Shown piece after piece: positions 8,518 through 20,000 of a stretch of 64,000 bases of DNA. Numbering within the stretch: the first letter of the stretch is position 1; each line of letters starts with the position of its first letter. This DNA is from CAIZWU01 sp942492905 (GTDB taxonomy: Bacteria > Verrucomicrobiota > Verrucomicrobiia > Verrucomicrobiales > V1-33): positions 3,038,001 to 3,102,000 of the forward strand of contig OW818657.1 of NCBI GenBank assembly GCA_942492905.1, given 5' to 3'. The notes under the pieces are model-generated. The model ran no database searches, was not told the origin of the DNA, and worked only from the letters and a program-made list of their open reading frames with translations. A program made the translations under genes and the position numbers.

Positions 8518-9072
8518 TTACTTGGCGGCTCGTGCAAGGTTCGGTGTGGTGACAAGTTTGGCGAGATCGGCGAGACCCTTTTCAAATTCAGGTCCGCACA
8601 TTTTTTCGCAACTCAGGAACAGGCTGATCACTTTGGCCATCAGACCCTCATTCCTGCCATACATGGCCCAGACGACCTTTGTTTTGCCATCGCCCCCGGG
8701 ACTGAAGGTGAACTCGACCGTGCTCACGCCTTCCATTGGCTCCAGCCAGTCCATGCGCTCCACGATGCGCTCGTCCGGCTTGCTCTCTGTGATCGTGGAG
8801 GAGCCTTTGCCGACCTTTTTGCCTTCCCAGCCGGCCACCGCGCCCACGCCTGACTCCGGCCCGGTATAGGTATACTTGGCTTCAGGATCCATTTTGGCCC
8901 ACGGGTTCCATTCATTGAACTTCCGGTGGTTGTCGAAGTAGGGGAAGAGCTGCTGCGCCGGCGCGTCGATGACGAGGCTGCGCTCGACCCGGAAGTCAGG
9001 CGATTGAAGCAGGGCGGCCGCGATGATGCCGACGACGGGCACGGCGAGGCCGATGAGGATTTTTCTGAGCAT
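8518..9072 (-). CDS. Membrane-anchored SRPBCC protein
   Basis: A 184-residue protein with an N-terminal hydrophobic segment (residues 2-22, LRKILIGLAVPVVGIIAAALL) followed by an SRPBCC domain. The domain shows RSLVIDAPAQQLFPYFDNHR, EWNPWAKMDPEA and GWEGKKVGKG. This layout is that of the polyketide-cyclase-like SRPBCC proteins tethered to the membrane. A C-terminal helix carries SCEKMCGPEFEKGL. It is cotranscribed with the VOC genes on both sides. Confidence 0.87.
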   Translation of the reverse strand: MLRKILIGLAVPVVGIIAAALLQSPDFRVERSLVIDAPAQQLFPYFDNHRKFNEWNPWAKMDPEAKYTYTGPESGVGAVAGWEGKKVGKGSSTITESKPDERIVERMDWLEPMEGVSTVEFTFSPGGDGKTKVVWAMYGRNEGLMAKVISLFLSCEKMCGPEFEKGLADLAKLVTTPNLARAAK

Positions 9073-9101
9073 GCTGTCGGGATGGGTTGAAGGTGAAGCG
9101 G

Positions 9102-9521
9102 TCAAGTGGGACTGGCTTCCGGGCCATTTGCATCGGGGTCCAAATAAAAGAGTTCCCAGCAGTGGCCATCCGGATCGGCAAAGCTGTGCAGATACATGAA
9201 GCCCAGGTCTTTCGGCTCGGCATACATCGAGCCACCCGCCGCCACGGCCTTGCGCACCAGATCCTCCACCTGCCCGCGGCTCTCACAGCTCAGACAGTTG
9301 ATCACCTCAATCGACTTCGCGGAGTCGCAAATGTCCTTTGAGGTGAACTCACGGAACTTCGGGAGCGTCAGCACCATGACATGGATGTGCTCGTTGATCA
9401 CGATGCAGGCACCGCTCTCATCTGAAAACTGCGGGTTGTGCGCATAGCCCAGGGCCTTGAAAAAGGCGAGCGAGCGGGGCAGATCCGCGACCGGGAGATT
9501 GACAAAGATTTTGGTGTTCAT
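9102..9521 (-). CDS. VOC family protein
   Basis: A 139-residue VOC protein. It begins KIFVNLPVADLPRSLAFFKAL and closes with MYLHSFADPDGHCWELFYLD, both characteristic of the lactoylglutathione-lyase-like group of unknown substrate. The His/Glu residues at the closing strand (DGHCWELFY) could bind a metal. It is the second gene of the ECF operon, 31 nt downstream of the lipoprotein gene. Confidence 0.9.
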   Translation of the reverse strand: MNTKIFVNLPVADLPRSLAFFKALGYAHNPQFSDESGACIVINEHIHVMVLTLPKFREFTSKDICDSAKSIEVINCLSCESRGQVEDLVRKAVAAGGSMYAEPKDLGFMYLHSFADPDGHCWELFYLDPDANGPEASPT

Positions 9522-9551
9522 GATCGGATGAGGCGCGGTGATTGCCGTTGA

Positions 9552-10082
9552 TCAGCGGCGGGTAAAAATGACCGGCGGGCCGCAGGGGCAGGGCTTTCCG
9601 TTTTCCATGGCGACGCCATCCAGCTTGAAGTGATCGGCATCCATGAAGGTGTAGGTCGCGGCGTGCATGTGTTTATCCTTCGCGGGATTCAGGCCCGGCG
9701 TCGGTGCCAGCGCGAAGGTCAGCGAGTCCGCGGTGCTCTTCGTCACCTTCATGCGGGGCTGGTTTCGCAGCATGCAGTAGTGCGTCATGGTGAGCTTGCC
9801 GCCCACATCGTGATAGACGCTCAGCATTTCCATCGGAGTGCCCGCCGCGAAACGTTCCTCGATCACCGAATCACCCGCGATGAGGCGGAACTCCGTGCTC
9901 ATTTTGCCCATCTCAGGCGACTCCCCAGACCACTTGCCGACCAGTGATTTCATGCGCTCAAAATCTGCGGAGCCCTCGTAAGGCGGCACCCCGGCACTGG
10001 CCACGGGTTTGGTCTGGACAGACTGGCACGCGGTGAGAGCCCCGAGGGCGGCGAGAGTCAGGAGGAAGGCTTGTTTCGTCAT
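9552..10082 (-). CDS. DUF1579-like lipoprotein, first gene of the ECF operon
   Basis: A 176-residue predicted lipoprotein. Residues 1-19 make a lipoprotein signal with a lipobox LTAC and lipidation Cys19. The mature part has LVGKWSGESPEMGKMSTEFR, VIEERFAAGTPMEMLSVYHD and the terminal CPCGPPVIF, matching the DUF1579 type of beta-rich protein. ATG 10082 is the only start that gives a proper lipobox. As the first gene of an 11-gene unit ending in the sigma factor, it may sense or respond to an envelope or solute signal; that is inference. Confidence 0.8.
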   Translation of the reverse strand: MTKQAFLLTLAALGALTACQSVQTKPVASAGVPPYEGSADFERMKSLVGKWSGESPEMGKMSTEFRLIAGDSVIEERFAAGTPMEMLSVYHDVGGKLTMTHYCMLRNQPRMKVTKSTADSLTFALAPTPGLNPAKDKHMHAATYTFMDADHFKLDGVAMENGKPCPCGPPVIFTRR

Positions 10083-10186
10083 AGTGGTATTCGTTGGATT
10101 GGGAATGAGGGGCAGCGGAAGACTGGGCACCCAGGGGATTGAGCTTTAAGATAAGGTTCGATGATCAGGCAGCCAAAGCCGTCCCT

Positions 10187-10527
10187 TCATTTAACCCGAC
10201 GACTGAGCCCAGGGTCAAAAGGACATTTGCCGGGGATTTTTCGAAATAATTGGCAGCCCCCCTTGGCGATGCCGTGTTTCTCCAGCATCACGGCGATGGC
10301 TTGGGCAGTGTCGAAGGTCGGGTTGCCCTGGCCGCCGCTCTCGGTGTAGGTGACGAGAGCCTTCTTGAGCTGATCGGCGAGGCCGAGATAGTCCACCACC
10401 AGTCCGCCGGGCTGTCTCGGAAGACGCGGTTCACGCGGGCGATGGCCTGCATCAGGCCGTGGCCCTTCATCGGCTTGTCGGCATAAATGGTGTGCAGACA
10501 GGGCGCGTCAAAGCCGGCGCGATCCAA
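10187..10527 (-). pseudogene. Frameshifted C-terminal hsdR remnant
   Basis: Two overlapping minus-strand frames together spell a piece of a type I restriction helicase. The first reads GFDAPCLHTIYADKPMKGHG then GLMQAIARVNRVFRDSP. The next, after a shift near 10400, reads VDYLGLADQLKKALVTYTES and then TFDTAQAIAVMLEKHGIA. This is the motif V/VI region of an HsdR different from the intact one next door, which reads GFDAPTLNTLFVDKNLRYHG. The piece begins 4 bases past the stop of the intact hsdR, so it marks a recombination join. It cannot encode a working protein. Confidence 0.8.
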
Positions 10528-10530
10528 TTC

Positions 10531-13625
<3,095 letters not shown>

Positions 13626-13629
<4 letters not shown>

Positions 13630-14783
13630 GGTTCAACCTCCTGCTGCCAGTAGCCATAATTGTTGAGCAAATTCTCCAGCAAAACCTTAATCGTCAGCTT
13701 TTCCTGAGGGGATGGCTCAGCAACCGCTTCATTGGAGAGCGTGCTATGACTCGTGAACTGGATGATGCGGTTGTAGTAAGCTTCTTTGTCGTCAGGCAAA
13801 ATCTGCGACCATTGCCGATAACCCAGAAAACTGGCCGTTTTCTCGTAGAGATTCCGCAGAAGTGTGAAGTGATAGCGCTCAATCTTTTCCTCCGTAATGG
13901 CCCGCTCAATAGTTTGCCTCAGATGCAGGTGATAAGAAAAACTCTGGTTCGAATCGCCCTGTTTCTCGACAAGCGCGAAAGTGCCATCCTCAACTGCCCT
14001 CAGTAGGTAGCACGCTTTCGCTTTCAACTCATTGTGCAGCACATTGTAAAACAGCGGATTGTGAGTTGTGATGATGAATTTCAGTTCGGATTCACTGGAT
14101 TTGATAAGGGCAGCTAGATTGACCGCCAGATCGATCAAATGGTTTTCATCCAACGAGCTAACTGGGTCATCAATGAAGACATATTTTAACAGGTCATACT
14201 TGTCAGTTTCACGTCCAGTTGGTTCAGGGACGTTCAAAACGCTCACAACCTGCTCAATGAGACTGTAGAAAATGCTCCAAATGAAGTTGCTCTCCTCGCC
14301 TTTGGAAATCTTGACGTGCTCGCTGGTCTCCTCATTTCCTCGCTCGTAGGAAAAAGTGACCTCTGAGAAAGCGGGCACCCGAACGTCGTTGCCGTCCTTG
14401 TCTTTGCCGATGTATTCTTGGTTGAACCGGGGAGTCAGTCTTTCGTTCGTGTAGTGCTGAAAGTGTGCGATGGCGTTTTGATCCTGCCCCTGGTCCTGCA
14501 AGACCCATTGTGTGTAGGCGTTAGGCTGGATTTTCAGGATTCGCTTCACGTCTCCTTCCAGATCATTGTCCCAATAGAACAGATCTTCGGTGAAGGCGTT
14601 GTAATAAAGGATCTTTGATCGTGGATCTATCTCATCGTCTTCATCCTGATTCTTGGGAGCAATCAGTTCTTTGAACTCGCGAGAAAGCCGCGTCTTGCCG
14701 GAGCCATTGAAGGCATAAATTAACTGCACTTTCTTGTTCGCAGCCCGCAGCTGTTCGGCGATTTGTGTGAGTAAATGACTCAT
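13626..14783 (-). CDS. prrC: PrrC-like anticodon nuclease
   Basis: A 385-residue ABC-type ATPase with a C-terminal nuclease region. The ATPase shows Walker A AFNGSGKT (24-31), signature-like ISKGEES, Walker B and D-loop FIDDPVSSLDENH, and H-loop TTHNP (His241). The C-terminal part has Arg310, Glu314 (RNLYE) and His346. These spacings, R-x3-E and then 32 residues to His, equal those of the E. coli PrrC triad Arg320/Glu324/His356. Length and place inside an hsd operon also match. PrrC cuts tRNA-Lys when its partner restriction enzyme is disabled by phage. It is 1 nt from the hsdMS stop and overlaps hsdR. A plain AAA ATPase is the alternative. Confidence 0.8.
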
Positions 14784-14784
14784 A

Positions 14785-16986
14785 CTATACGTCGGTTGCT
14801 GGTTTGTGGAATCTTAGCAGAATTTCGCGGTAGTGACTGTATTGTTTATTGCGCAGACTCAGCTCTGTGTTCAGCTCTGTGTTCAGCTCTGTGTTCAGCT
14901 CTGTGAAAGTGTCTAATATCCGGACAATTTCTTTTTGGACGCGCAGCGGTGGGATGGGGATTTGATAAGCAGAAAGCCACTTTGTGCTTAAGTTTTTTTG
15001 CCCGCCACCTGAAGCGTTGTTCATTGCTTCATTTTCAAAACTTATTTGATCAAAACAATGAAAAAGGTATCTTGTCAGAAGTATCGATGAATCAGATCTG
15101 ATGCAGGCAACTCTCTGGTTTAACCCTGCTGGCAGATCGTCTTTAGATAACATAGCTACCCGTCCCACATTGCCTGTTAAAGACATAACGAGATCATTTT
15201 CACGAAGAAGATATCTGCTTATTTCTAATTTTGAATCATGTGGGTAGAATTTCAGGTTGTCATTAGACATCTTTCCCTTTTGGACGTCCGAAATCCGGAT
15301 AACTCGGATTCCATCGCTTACATACTTAGAGCTCTCAAACGCATAACCATTCATTATGCGCGCCACATCTTCCAGTGCCTTCCACTCCACCGTGGTCCCA
15401 TCGAGCAGTTTTTCCATGTAACACTGCTCGCTCATGCAACCATCAACCCCCTCAATTTCCGCCAAAATGGCATCAATGTCTGTCCGCAGGCGCTCGATTT
15501 TGGCGACGGTGGTTGCCAATTCAGTATTCAATTCGCCAACTTCCATAATCTCTCGGGTATCCTTGGCTTCGACGTAGGTGCTGACGGAGAGGTTGTAGTC
15601 CTTTTGGGCGACGGTGGGGTGTTCGATGGAGGCGGCGAAATGGGGCACGTTTTCCTTGCTGTCAAAGACCTCCATGATCCGGGCGATGTGCTCCTCGGTG
15701 AGGACGTTGTTGTTCGTCTCCTTTTTGAAGAGGCCACTGGCGTCGATGAACTGAGTCTTAGTGTCGGGCTTGTGCTTGGAAAGAACGAGGATGTTGACCG
15801 CGATGGTGGTGCCGAAGAAGATATTGGGGGCGAGGGAGATGACCGTTTCCACGTAGTTGTTATCGACCAGGTATTGGCGAATCTTTTGCTCGGCACCGCC
15901 ACGGTAAAAGATGCCTGGGAAGCAGACGATGGCGCCTCGCCCCTTGGCGGAGAGGTAGCTGAGGGCGTGGAGAACGAAGGCGAAGTCCGCCTTCGACTTG
16001 GGGGCGAGCACCCCGGCAGGGGCAAACCGGTCGTCGTTGATGAGCGTCGGGTCATCGCTGCCTTTCCATTTCACGGAATAGGGCGGATTGGAGACGATGG
16101 CATCGAAGGGCTTGTCGCCAAGGAAATGGGGATCGGTGAGGGTGTTGCCGAGCTGGATGTTGAACTTGTCGTAGTTGATGTTGTGCAGGAACATGTTCAT
16201 CCGCGCCAGGTTGTAGGTGGTGTGGTTGATCTCCTGCCCGAAGAAGCCGTCCTCGATGATGTGCGCGTCGAAGTGTTTTTTGGCCTGGAGCAGCAGGGAG
16301 CCGGAACCGGCGGCGGGGTCATAGATCTTGTTGACGCTGGTCTGCTTGTGCATCGCCAGTTGGGCGATCAGCCGCGACACGTGCTGCGGGGTGAAGAACT
16401 CGCCACCGGACTTGCCGGCGTTGGCGGCATAGTTGGAGATGAGGAACTCATAGGCGTCGCCGAAGAGGTCGATCTGGCTGCCCTCGAAGTCGCCGAAGTC
16501 GAGGCCACCGACGCCAGTGAGCACGGCGGCGAGGCGGAGGTTTTTGTCTTTGACGGTGTTTCCCAAGCGGTTGCTGGTGGTGTCGAAGTCCGCAAACAAG
16601 CCCTTGATGTCCTTTTCCGAAGGGTAGCCGTTGGCGGAACTCTCGATGGCCGAAAAGATGGCGGCTAGGTCGGTGTTCAGGCTCTCGTTGGTGTTCGCCG
16701 TGGCAAGGACCTTTGCAAAGAGCTGGCTGGGATAGATGAAGTAACCCTTGGTCTTGATGGCATCGTCCTTGATCTCCGGCGTGATGACGCTGTCGGCCAA
16801 CGCAGCGTAATCTATGTCCGGATCACCGGCCTCGATGTAGAGGGCAAAGTTTTCGCTGATAAAGCGGTAGAACAGGGTGCCGAGGACATACTGCTTGAAG
16901 TCCCAGCCATCGACCGAGCCGCGCACGTCGTTGGCGATCTGCCAGATTTGCCGCTGGAGGGCGGCGCGTTGTTGGATGCTTGTCAT
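14785..16986 (-). CDS. hsdM: HsdM fused to a single-TRD (half) HsdS
   Basis: A 733-residue fusion. Residues 1-517 are an adenine methyltransferase of type I systems: an N-terminal helical HsdM domain, motif I DPAAGSGS (223-230) and catalytic NPPY (300-303). Residue 518 is a Met starting a typical HsdS N terminus (MSEQCYMEKLLDG). One target-recognition domain follows, then one conserved helical spacer (IPIPPLRVQKEIVRILDTF) with four TELN-like repeats and NKQYSHYREILLRF. The protein ends there, so only half a normal HsdS is present; two copies would be needed to read a bipartite, probably palindromic site. The fusion hinges on a G5 run at 15447-15451. Confidence 0.92.
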   Translation of the reverse strand: MTSIQQRAALQRQIWQIANDVRGSVDGWDFKQYVLGTLFYRFISENFALYIEAGDPDIDYAALADSVITPEIKDDAIKTKGYFIYPSQLFAKVLATANTNESLNTDLAAIFSAIESSANGYPSEKDIKGLFADFDTTSNRLGNTVKDKNLRLAAVLTGVGGLDFGDFEGSQIDLFGDAYEFLISNYAANAGKSGGEFFTPQHVSRLIAQLAMHKQTSVNKIYDPAAGSGSLLLQAKKHFDAHIIEDGFFGQEINHTTYNLARMNMFLHNINYDKFNIQLGNTLTDPHFLGDKPFDAIVSNPPYSVKWKGSDDPTLINDDRFAPAGVLAPKSKADFAFVLHALSYLSAKGRGAIVCFPGIFYRGGAEQKIRQYLVDNNYVETVISLAPNIFFGTTIAVNILVLSKHKPDTKTQFIDASGLFKKETNNNVLTEEHIARIMEVFDSKENVPHFAASIEHPTVAQKDYNLSVSTYVEAKDTREIMEVGELNTELATTVAKIERLRTDIDAILAEIEGVDGCMSEQCYMEKLLDGTTVEWKALEDVARIMNGYAFESSKYVSDGIRVIRISDVQKGKMSNDNLKFYPHDSKLEISRYLLRENDLVMSLTGNVGRVAMLSKDDLPAGLNQRVACIRSDSSILLTRYLFHCFDQISFENEAMNNASGGGQKNLSTKWLSAYQIPIPPLRVQKEIVRILDTFTELNTELNTELNTELSLRNKQYSHYREILLRFHKPATDV
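14860..14905 (-). repeat. 12-bp tandem repeat encoding TELN in HsdS
   Basis: About 3.8 copies of the 12-bp plus-strand unit CAGCTCTGTGTT, with three identical complete copies, encode TELNTELNTELNTEL at residues about 695-709 of the HsdMS fusion. The place equals that of the TAEL repeats in EcoR124 HsdS, whose copy number sets the spacer length of the DNA target. In-frame slippage here would change specificity without breaking the gene. Confidence 0.9.
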
Positions 16987-17297
16987 GGATTATTTCTTGA
17001 AAAAGGTAATAGTGGGCCTCTTTCCATCAGCGGCGTCAGGCTCGATGGTTCTGAAGCGCTATCGCGCAGGGCAGTGGCGATGACAAAAGCAGCGCGGAGG
17101 TCGGGGTGCTGGACGCTGCGAAAGGTGTCGGCGTGTTCATCCCCGAAGTCGGTCTCGATGCCGCACACGACGTGTTTGTATTCAGCCGCGTCCATGTTGT
17201 TGCGCAGCTTGTCTGCGGCGAGCCAGAGCTTGGCCTCGAATCCGATGGTGGCGGACGACTGGTCTTTGGGGGAGGCGGCTTTGGTTTTGGCGGGCAT
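16983..17297 (-). pseudogene. Internally deleted hsdM remnant
   Basis: A 104-residue frame. Its N-terminal part (TIGFEAKLWLAADKLRNNMD then AAEYKHVV) is the classic start of an HsdM from a family other than the intact one. It jumps directly to FGDEHADTFRSVQHPDLRA then AFVIA, which normally lies just before the NPPF catalytic loop. The catalytic part and everything after it are missing. Its TGA overlaps the ATG of the intact hsdMS, so it may still serve as a translated leader. With the hsdR remnant at the other end it brackets the restriction cassette. Confidence 0.75.
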
Positions 17298-17401
17298 TCG
17301 TGATGGGGGCGCGGGAAACTGGGCGAGATTAAGGAGGGGTTGGGCTTCCGACAAGCTATTCCTGACCTAATATTTCGGGAAAGTGAAGGATTCCCTGAAA
17401 G

Positions 17402-17441
17402 AAAAAACCCCGCCGACCGGGGTGAACCGGAGGGCGGGGAC
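17402..17441 (-). terminator. Rho-independent terminator
   Basis: On the minus strand a GC-rich stem (CCCCGCCCTCCGG / CCGGTCGGCGGGG with small bulges) is followed by TTTTTTC. It lies 35 bases past the stop of the FN3-like gene and ahead of the restriction locus, separating the two. Confidence 0.75.
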
Positions 17442-17475
17442 GTGATTTGGGATTTTTCCTGGGAACCGGGGGCGG

Positions 17476-18297
17476 TCAGTTGACGCGCACTGCGGAGGGA
17501 TCGCTCCACGGGCTGGGGCCTTTGGAGCCGACGGCGCGGACGCGGGCGGTGAGCCAGGCGCCGACCGCTTGGGCCGGGATGAGGAGGCTGGCCTGGCTGG
17601 ACGCGATGAAGGGGAGGGAGTCCCATGGGATCAGGTCGGGGTTGTCGATGGTGGGACTGGTGAAGGCCCTGACCTCATAGAAGTGGGCATTGGAGACGCG
17701 GGTCCAGCGGGCTTCGACCTCCCCTTCATAGCCGGTGTTCTTCACCGTGAAACGGGACGGCGCGACGACGGGACGGGGACGGCCGGGAGGGCGGCGGAGT
17801 TCCCAACCGACGCCGAGGAGGGATTCATCCCGGCGGTCGAGGGCTTCGCAGCTGGAGGCGGCGGTGCGGAGGGTATTGCGGCCTTTGTTGGTCTCCAGAT
17901 CCAGGGCGGAGCGGAGGGCGCGCAGCCAGATTTCGCCGGTCTCGTAATTGGACATGGCTGCGATGAGGGTTTCCTTGTTGGTGGCGATGGCAGTGCGGAT
18001 GGCCACGGGGAAGTCCGGATAGAAGCCGCTTTCCGCCAGCCCCTCCTGCAGATTGGACAGGGTCAGGAGGACGCTGTCCGCCGCCATGGTGGAGACCTCC
18101 AGCTTGATCGTGCCCAGGGCGGGACCGGCGGTGAGGGTGGACTGGAGGGCCAGGGCGGCTTCCGCCTCCGCCGTGGCGGGGGTGACACCGCGGCCGGTGA
18201 CGGGAGCCTTGGGCTTGGCAGGGGTGCGGCGGACCGGTCGGGCCGCCGCAGCGGGCAGAGGAGACTTCTTGATAATCTTTTTCATTTTTTTGGTCAT
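17476..18297 (-). CDS. Hypothetical protein with FN3-like C-terminal region
   Basis: A 273-residue protein. Residues 1-45 are basic and Pro/Ala-rich (KKIIKKSPLPAAAARPVRR). Residues 60-160 are helical and lead to LETNKGRNTLRTAASSCEAL. Residues 175-273 look like a fibronectin type III fold: VEARWTRVSNAHFYEVR, then AWLTARVRAVGSKGPSPWSD at the end. No signal peptide is seen. I do not recognise a specific family, and the function is unknown. It has its own candidate promoter and terminator, so it is probably monocistronic. Confidence 0.75.
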   Translation of the reverse strand: MTKKMKKIIKKSPLPAAAARPVRRTPAKPKAPVTGRGVTPATAEAEAALALQSTLTAGPALGTIKLEVSTMAADSVLLTLSNLQEGLAESGFYPDFPVAIRTAIATNKETLIAAMSNYETGEIWLRALRSALDLETNKGRNTLRTAASSCEALDRRDESLLGVGWELRRPPGRPRPVVAPSRFTVKNTGYEGEVEARWTRVSNAHFYEVRAFTSPTIDNPDLIPWDSLPFIASSQASLLIPAQAVGAWLTARVRAVGSKGPSPWSDPSAVRVN

Positions 18298-18367
18298 TTA
18301 GTTGGTTGGCCTTACGCCTGGGAGATCCCGGACGCTCCGGCTCTGACGTGAGAACCGGACAGGGCGC

Positions 18368-18396
18368 AGTCTAACGGTAGGGCCTGACACTGGCAA
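18368..18396 (-). promoter_or_regulatory. Candidate sigma-70-type promoter for the FN3-like gene
   Basis: Read on the minus strand, TTGCCA and TAGACT are separated by 17 bases, about 70 bases upstream of ATG 18297. The match is 5/6 and 4/6 to the classic consensus. Verrucomicrobial promoters are little studied, so this is only a candidate. Confidence 0.3.
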
Positions 18397-18499
18397 CTAA
18401 AATTTCACAATCGCCATAAATACCACACCTTTTCCGGCCGGTTTTTACGGGGAAAAAGTTGCTATGTTGTTAAGCTTGTGCCGTTTGCGCCAAACCCTC

Positions 18500-18930
18500 C
18501 GTAATACCTTCTTTTTTCCAAAGAATGGATTCTTTTTGTTTTGGAAACCATTTCAGGAGATTTCCAAACCATTCTTTGGCTGCCGAAATCCATTTGATGG
18601 ACCTGCCAAATCCATTCTTTTCGAAAAAGATGATCTTCGGCGGAGAAAAGAAGATCTTCTTTTGGAAAAAAGAGGTCTTCTTCCTGGAAAAGAAGATCTT
18701 CTTTTGGAAAAAAGAGGTCTTCTTTCTGGAAAAGAAGATCTTCTTTTGGAAAAAAGAGATCTTCTTTCTGGAAAAGAAGATCTTCTTTTGGAAAAAAGAG
18801 GTCTTCTTCTTTCTGGAAAAGAAGATCTTCTTTTGGAAAAAAGAGGTCTTCTTTCTGGAAAAAAAGGTCTTCTTTTTGGAAAAGAAGATCTTCTTCTGGA
18901 AAAAGAAGGTCAACTTTCTGGAAAAGAAGG
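18500..18930. repeat. Degenerate 21-bp palindrome-bearing tandem repeat
   Basis: From about 18640 to 18930 the DNA is a tandem of ~21-bp units alternating between GAAGATCTTCTTTTGGAAAA-like and GAGGTCTTCTTTCTGGAAAA-like forms. Almost every unit carries a small palindrome around AGATCT or its variants. The flank at 18500-18640 is made of more decayed CCATT/TTTGG/TTTCC words with mirror symmetry. Because 21 is a multiple of three and stops are absent, several frames stay open on both strands; I do not consider any of them real genes. The AT-rich tract stands out from its GC-rich surroundings. Confidence 0.85.
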
Positions 18931-18998
18931 TCGTGTTTCCGGCGAAAAGGAGGGCAGGGGCGGCTGAATGGGGGTGCACGAGGGTCCTCCCGGGTTAG

Positions 18999-19554
18999 GG
19001 CCAGGGTTTTTGGCCGGGGCTTTGGGGACGAGTGGGGACACACGTCACACTTTGGACGGGGCTTTGGGGACGAGTGAGGACACTCGTCACACTTTTTGGC
19101 CGGGGCTTTGGGGCGTGGGCCTCGTGGATTTCAAAATGAGGGAGCTGGTGGAATGGGTTGACTGGCTCCCGTGAACTGGCTGCATGGAGGTCAACCGGGC
19201 GGCGCGGGCAGGCCGGACACTTTTCCACCCGCCGTCCTCGAAGCCGAACTCATTGCCACCAGCGAGCGATCTGGTCCGCAAGACCGCCCGCTCCAGTCCA
19301 GCTCCGGACGGAGAGCACCCCCTTCCCAGCCGCATTTTTCAACGGTGACCATCCCTGACGTTCCGCCAATCCGCACCTTCACAATCCGTGTAAATTCCCT
19401 GAATTTCTTGCAAATCCTGTTGGGACCGGATATGGTCGGAATCTCCAGCAGTATCCATTGAGGCTCAATCTTTTACAAACCAGCAGCCCCCCAAATATGC
19501 CGCCTCTTGAAATGGATATCCCACCAGATCTGGTGGCATAATAGACTGTTCGCC
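18999..19554. repeat. Long interspersed element, copy A
   Basis: First of three copies of a ~0.5-kb block, also at 25188-25697 and 28666-29132. It opens with GGCCGGGGCTTTGGGGACGAG-type sub-repeats (two extra here), has a conserved middle, and ends with the 16-bp perfect palindrome CCACCAGATCTGGTGG followed by CATAATAGACTGTTCGCC. The terminal GTTCGCC is the first base set of the first gene cassette, whose own attC carries the complementary GGCGAAC. No convincing protein is encoded. Confidence 0.85.
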
Positions 19555-19574
19555 CAACCAACCCGCAACGAGCT

Positions 19575-19952
19575 ATGCCGACGCGCGCTATTTGCATACG
19601 ATGCGGTGAGCCCAAGCGAGCACCTTATGAGCAATGCGGGCACTGCGAGTTTGACCCGTCACAGAACGAGGATGACCTCGTCAAGAGTGTGTATTTGTCT
19701 TTGGGCCGTTATGAGGACGACGCTGACATCCGCCGATATGAGGGTGAGTTGGTTCTGATGGGGAGAGCACTTCGCGAAGGTGATAAGCTGATTGACTACG
19801 ACCCGGAGGAGTTAAGCAGGCTCCGAGCGCAGAAGCAGCTTCTGGATTCAATCCCTCCGAGCGCCGTTTGGGGAGCCGTTTTCAGATTGTTCTTGCCCGC
19901 CGTTATCTTCCTTGGGGTTCTTTGGTTTCTTGTCTATCTACTACGACGATGA
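19575..19952 (+). CDS. Cassette gene 1: zinc-ribbon protein with C-terminal membrane segment
   Basis: A 125-residue protein. Cys7, Cys10, Cys21 and Cys24 form a CxxC-x10-CxxC zinc ribbon at the N terminus. The middle is acidic and helical. Residues about 99-122 (WGAVFRLFLPAVIFLGVLWF) form a single membrane helix ending in LLRR, so the ribbon likely faces the cytoplasm. It is the first cassette of the array: it begins just after the GTTCGCC core at the end of repeat copy A and is followed by its own attC. The function is unknown. Confidence 0.75.
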   Translation: MPTRAICIRCGEPKRAPYEQCGHCEFDPSQNEDDLVKSVYLSLGRYEDDADIRRYEGELVLMGRALREGDKLIDYDPEELSRLRAQKQLLDSIPPSAVWGAVFRLFLPAVIFLGVLWFLVYLLRR

Positions 19953-20000
19953 CAGCACCACTTTCCTGCCTCCACATGATCCGATACCACGACCAACGAA

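Noticed and set aside
14785..15435. Full two-TRD HsdS
   Set aside because: Only one TRD and one conserved spacer are encoded before the TAG at 14785, and the PrrC-like gene starts 1 nt later. No second TRD is found nearby.
18640..18930. Possible CRISPR array
   Set aside because: Units are adjacent without unique spacers and vary in sequence; no cas genes are near.
18462..19043. Open frames of 150-190 codons on both strands in the 21-bp repeat
   Set aside because: They stay open because the repeat period is a multiple of three and lacks stops. The proteins (DLLFQKEDLFFPKE-type) have no known fold.
19087..19335. Conserved short frames in the three long repeats (e.g. RPARAARLTSMQPVHGS)
   Set aside because: They are conserved because the DNA is repeated. 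Frames are open on both strands, and differences between copies do not favour silent positions in any one frame.
19501..19545. TTGAAA ... CATAAT as a cassette promoter in the repeated element
   Set aside because: The two hexamers are 24 bases apart with the palindrome between them, too far for a sigma-70 promoter. A promoter elsewhere in the element is still possible.
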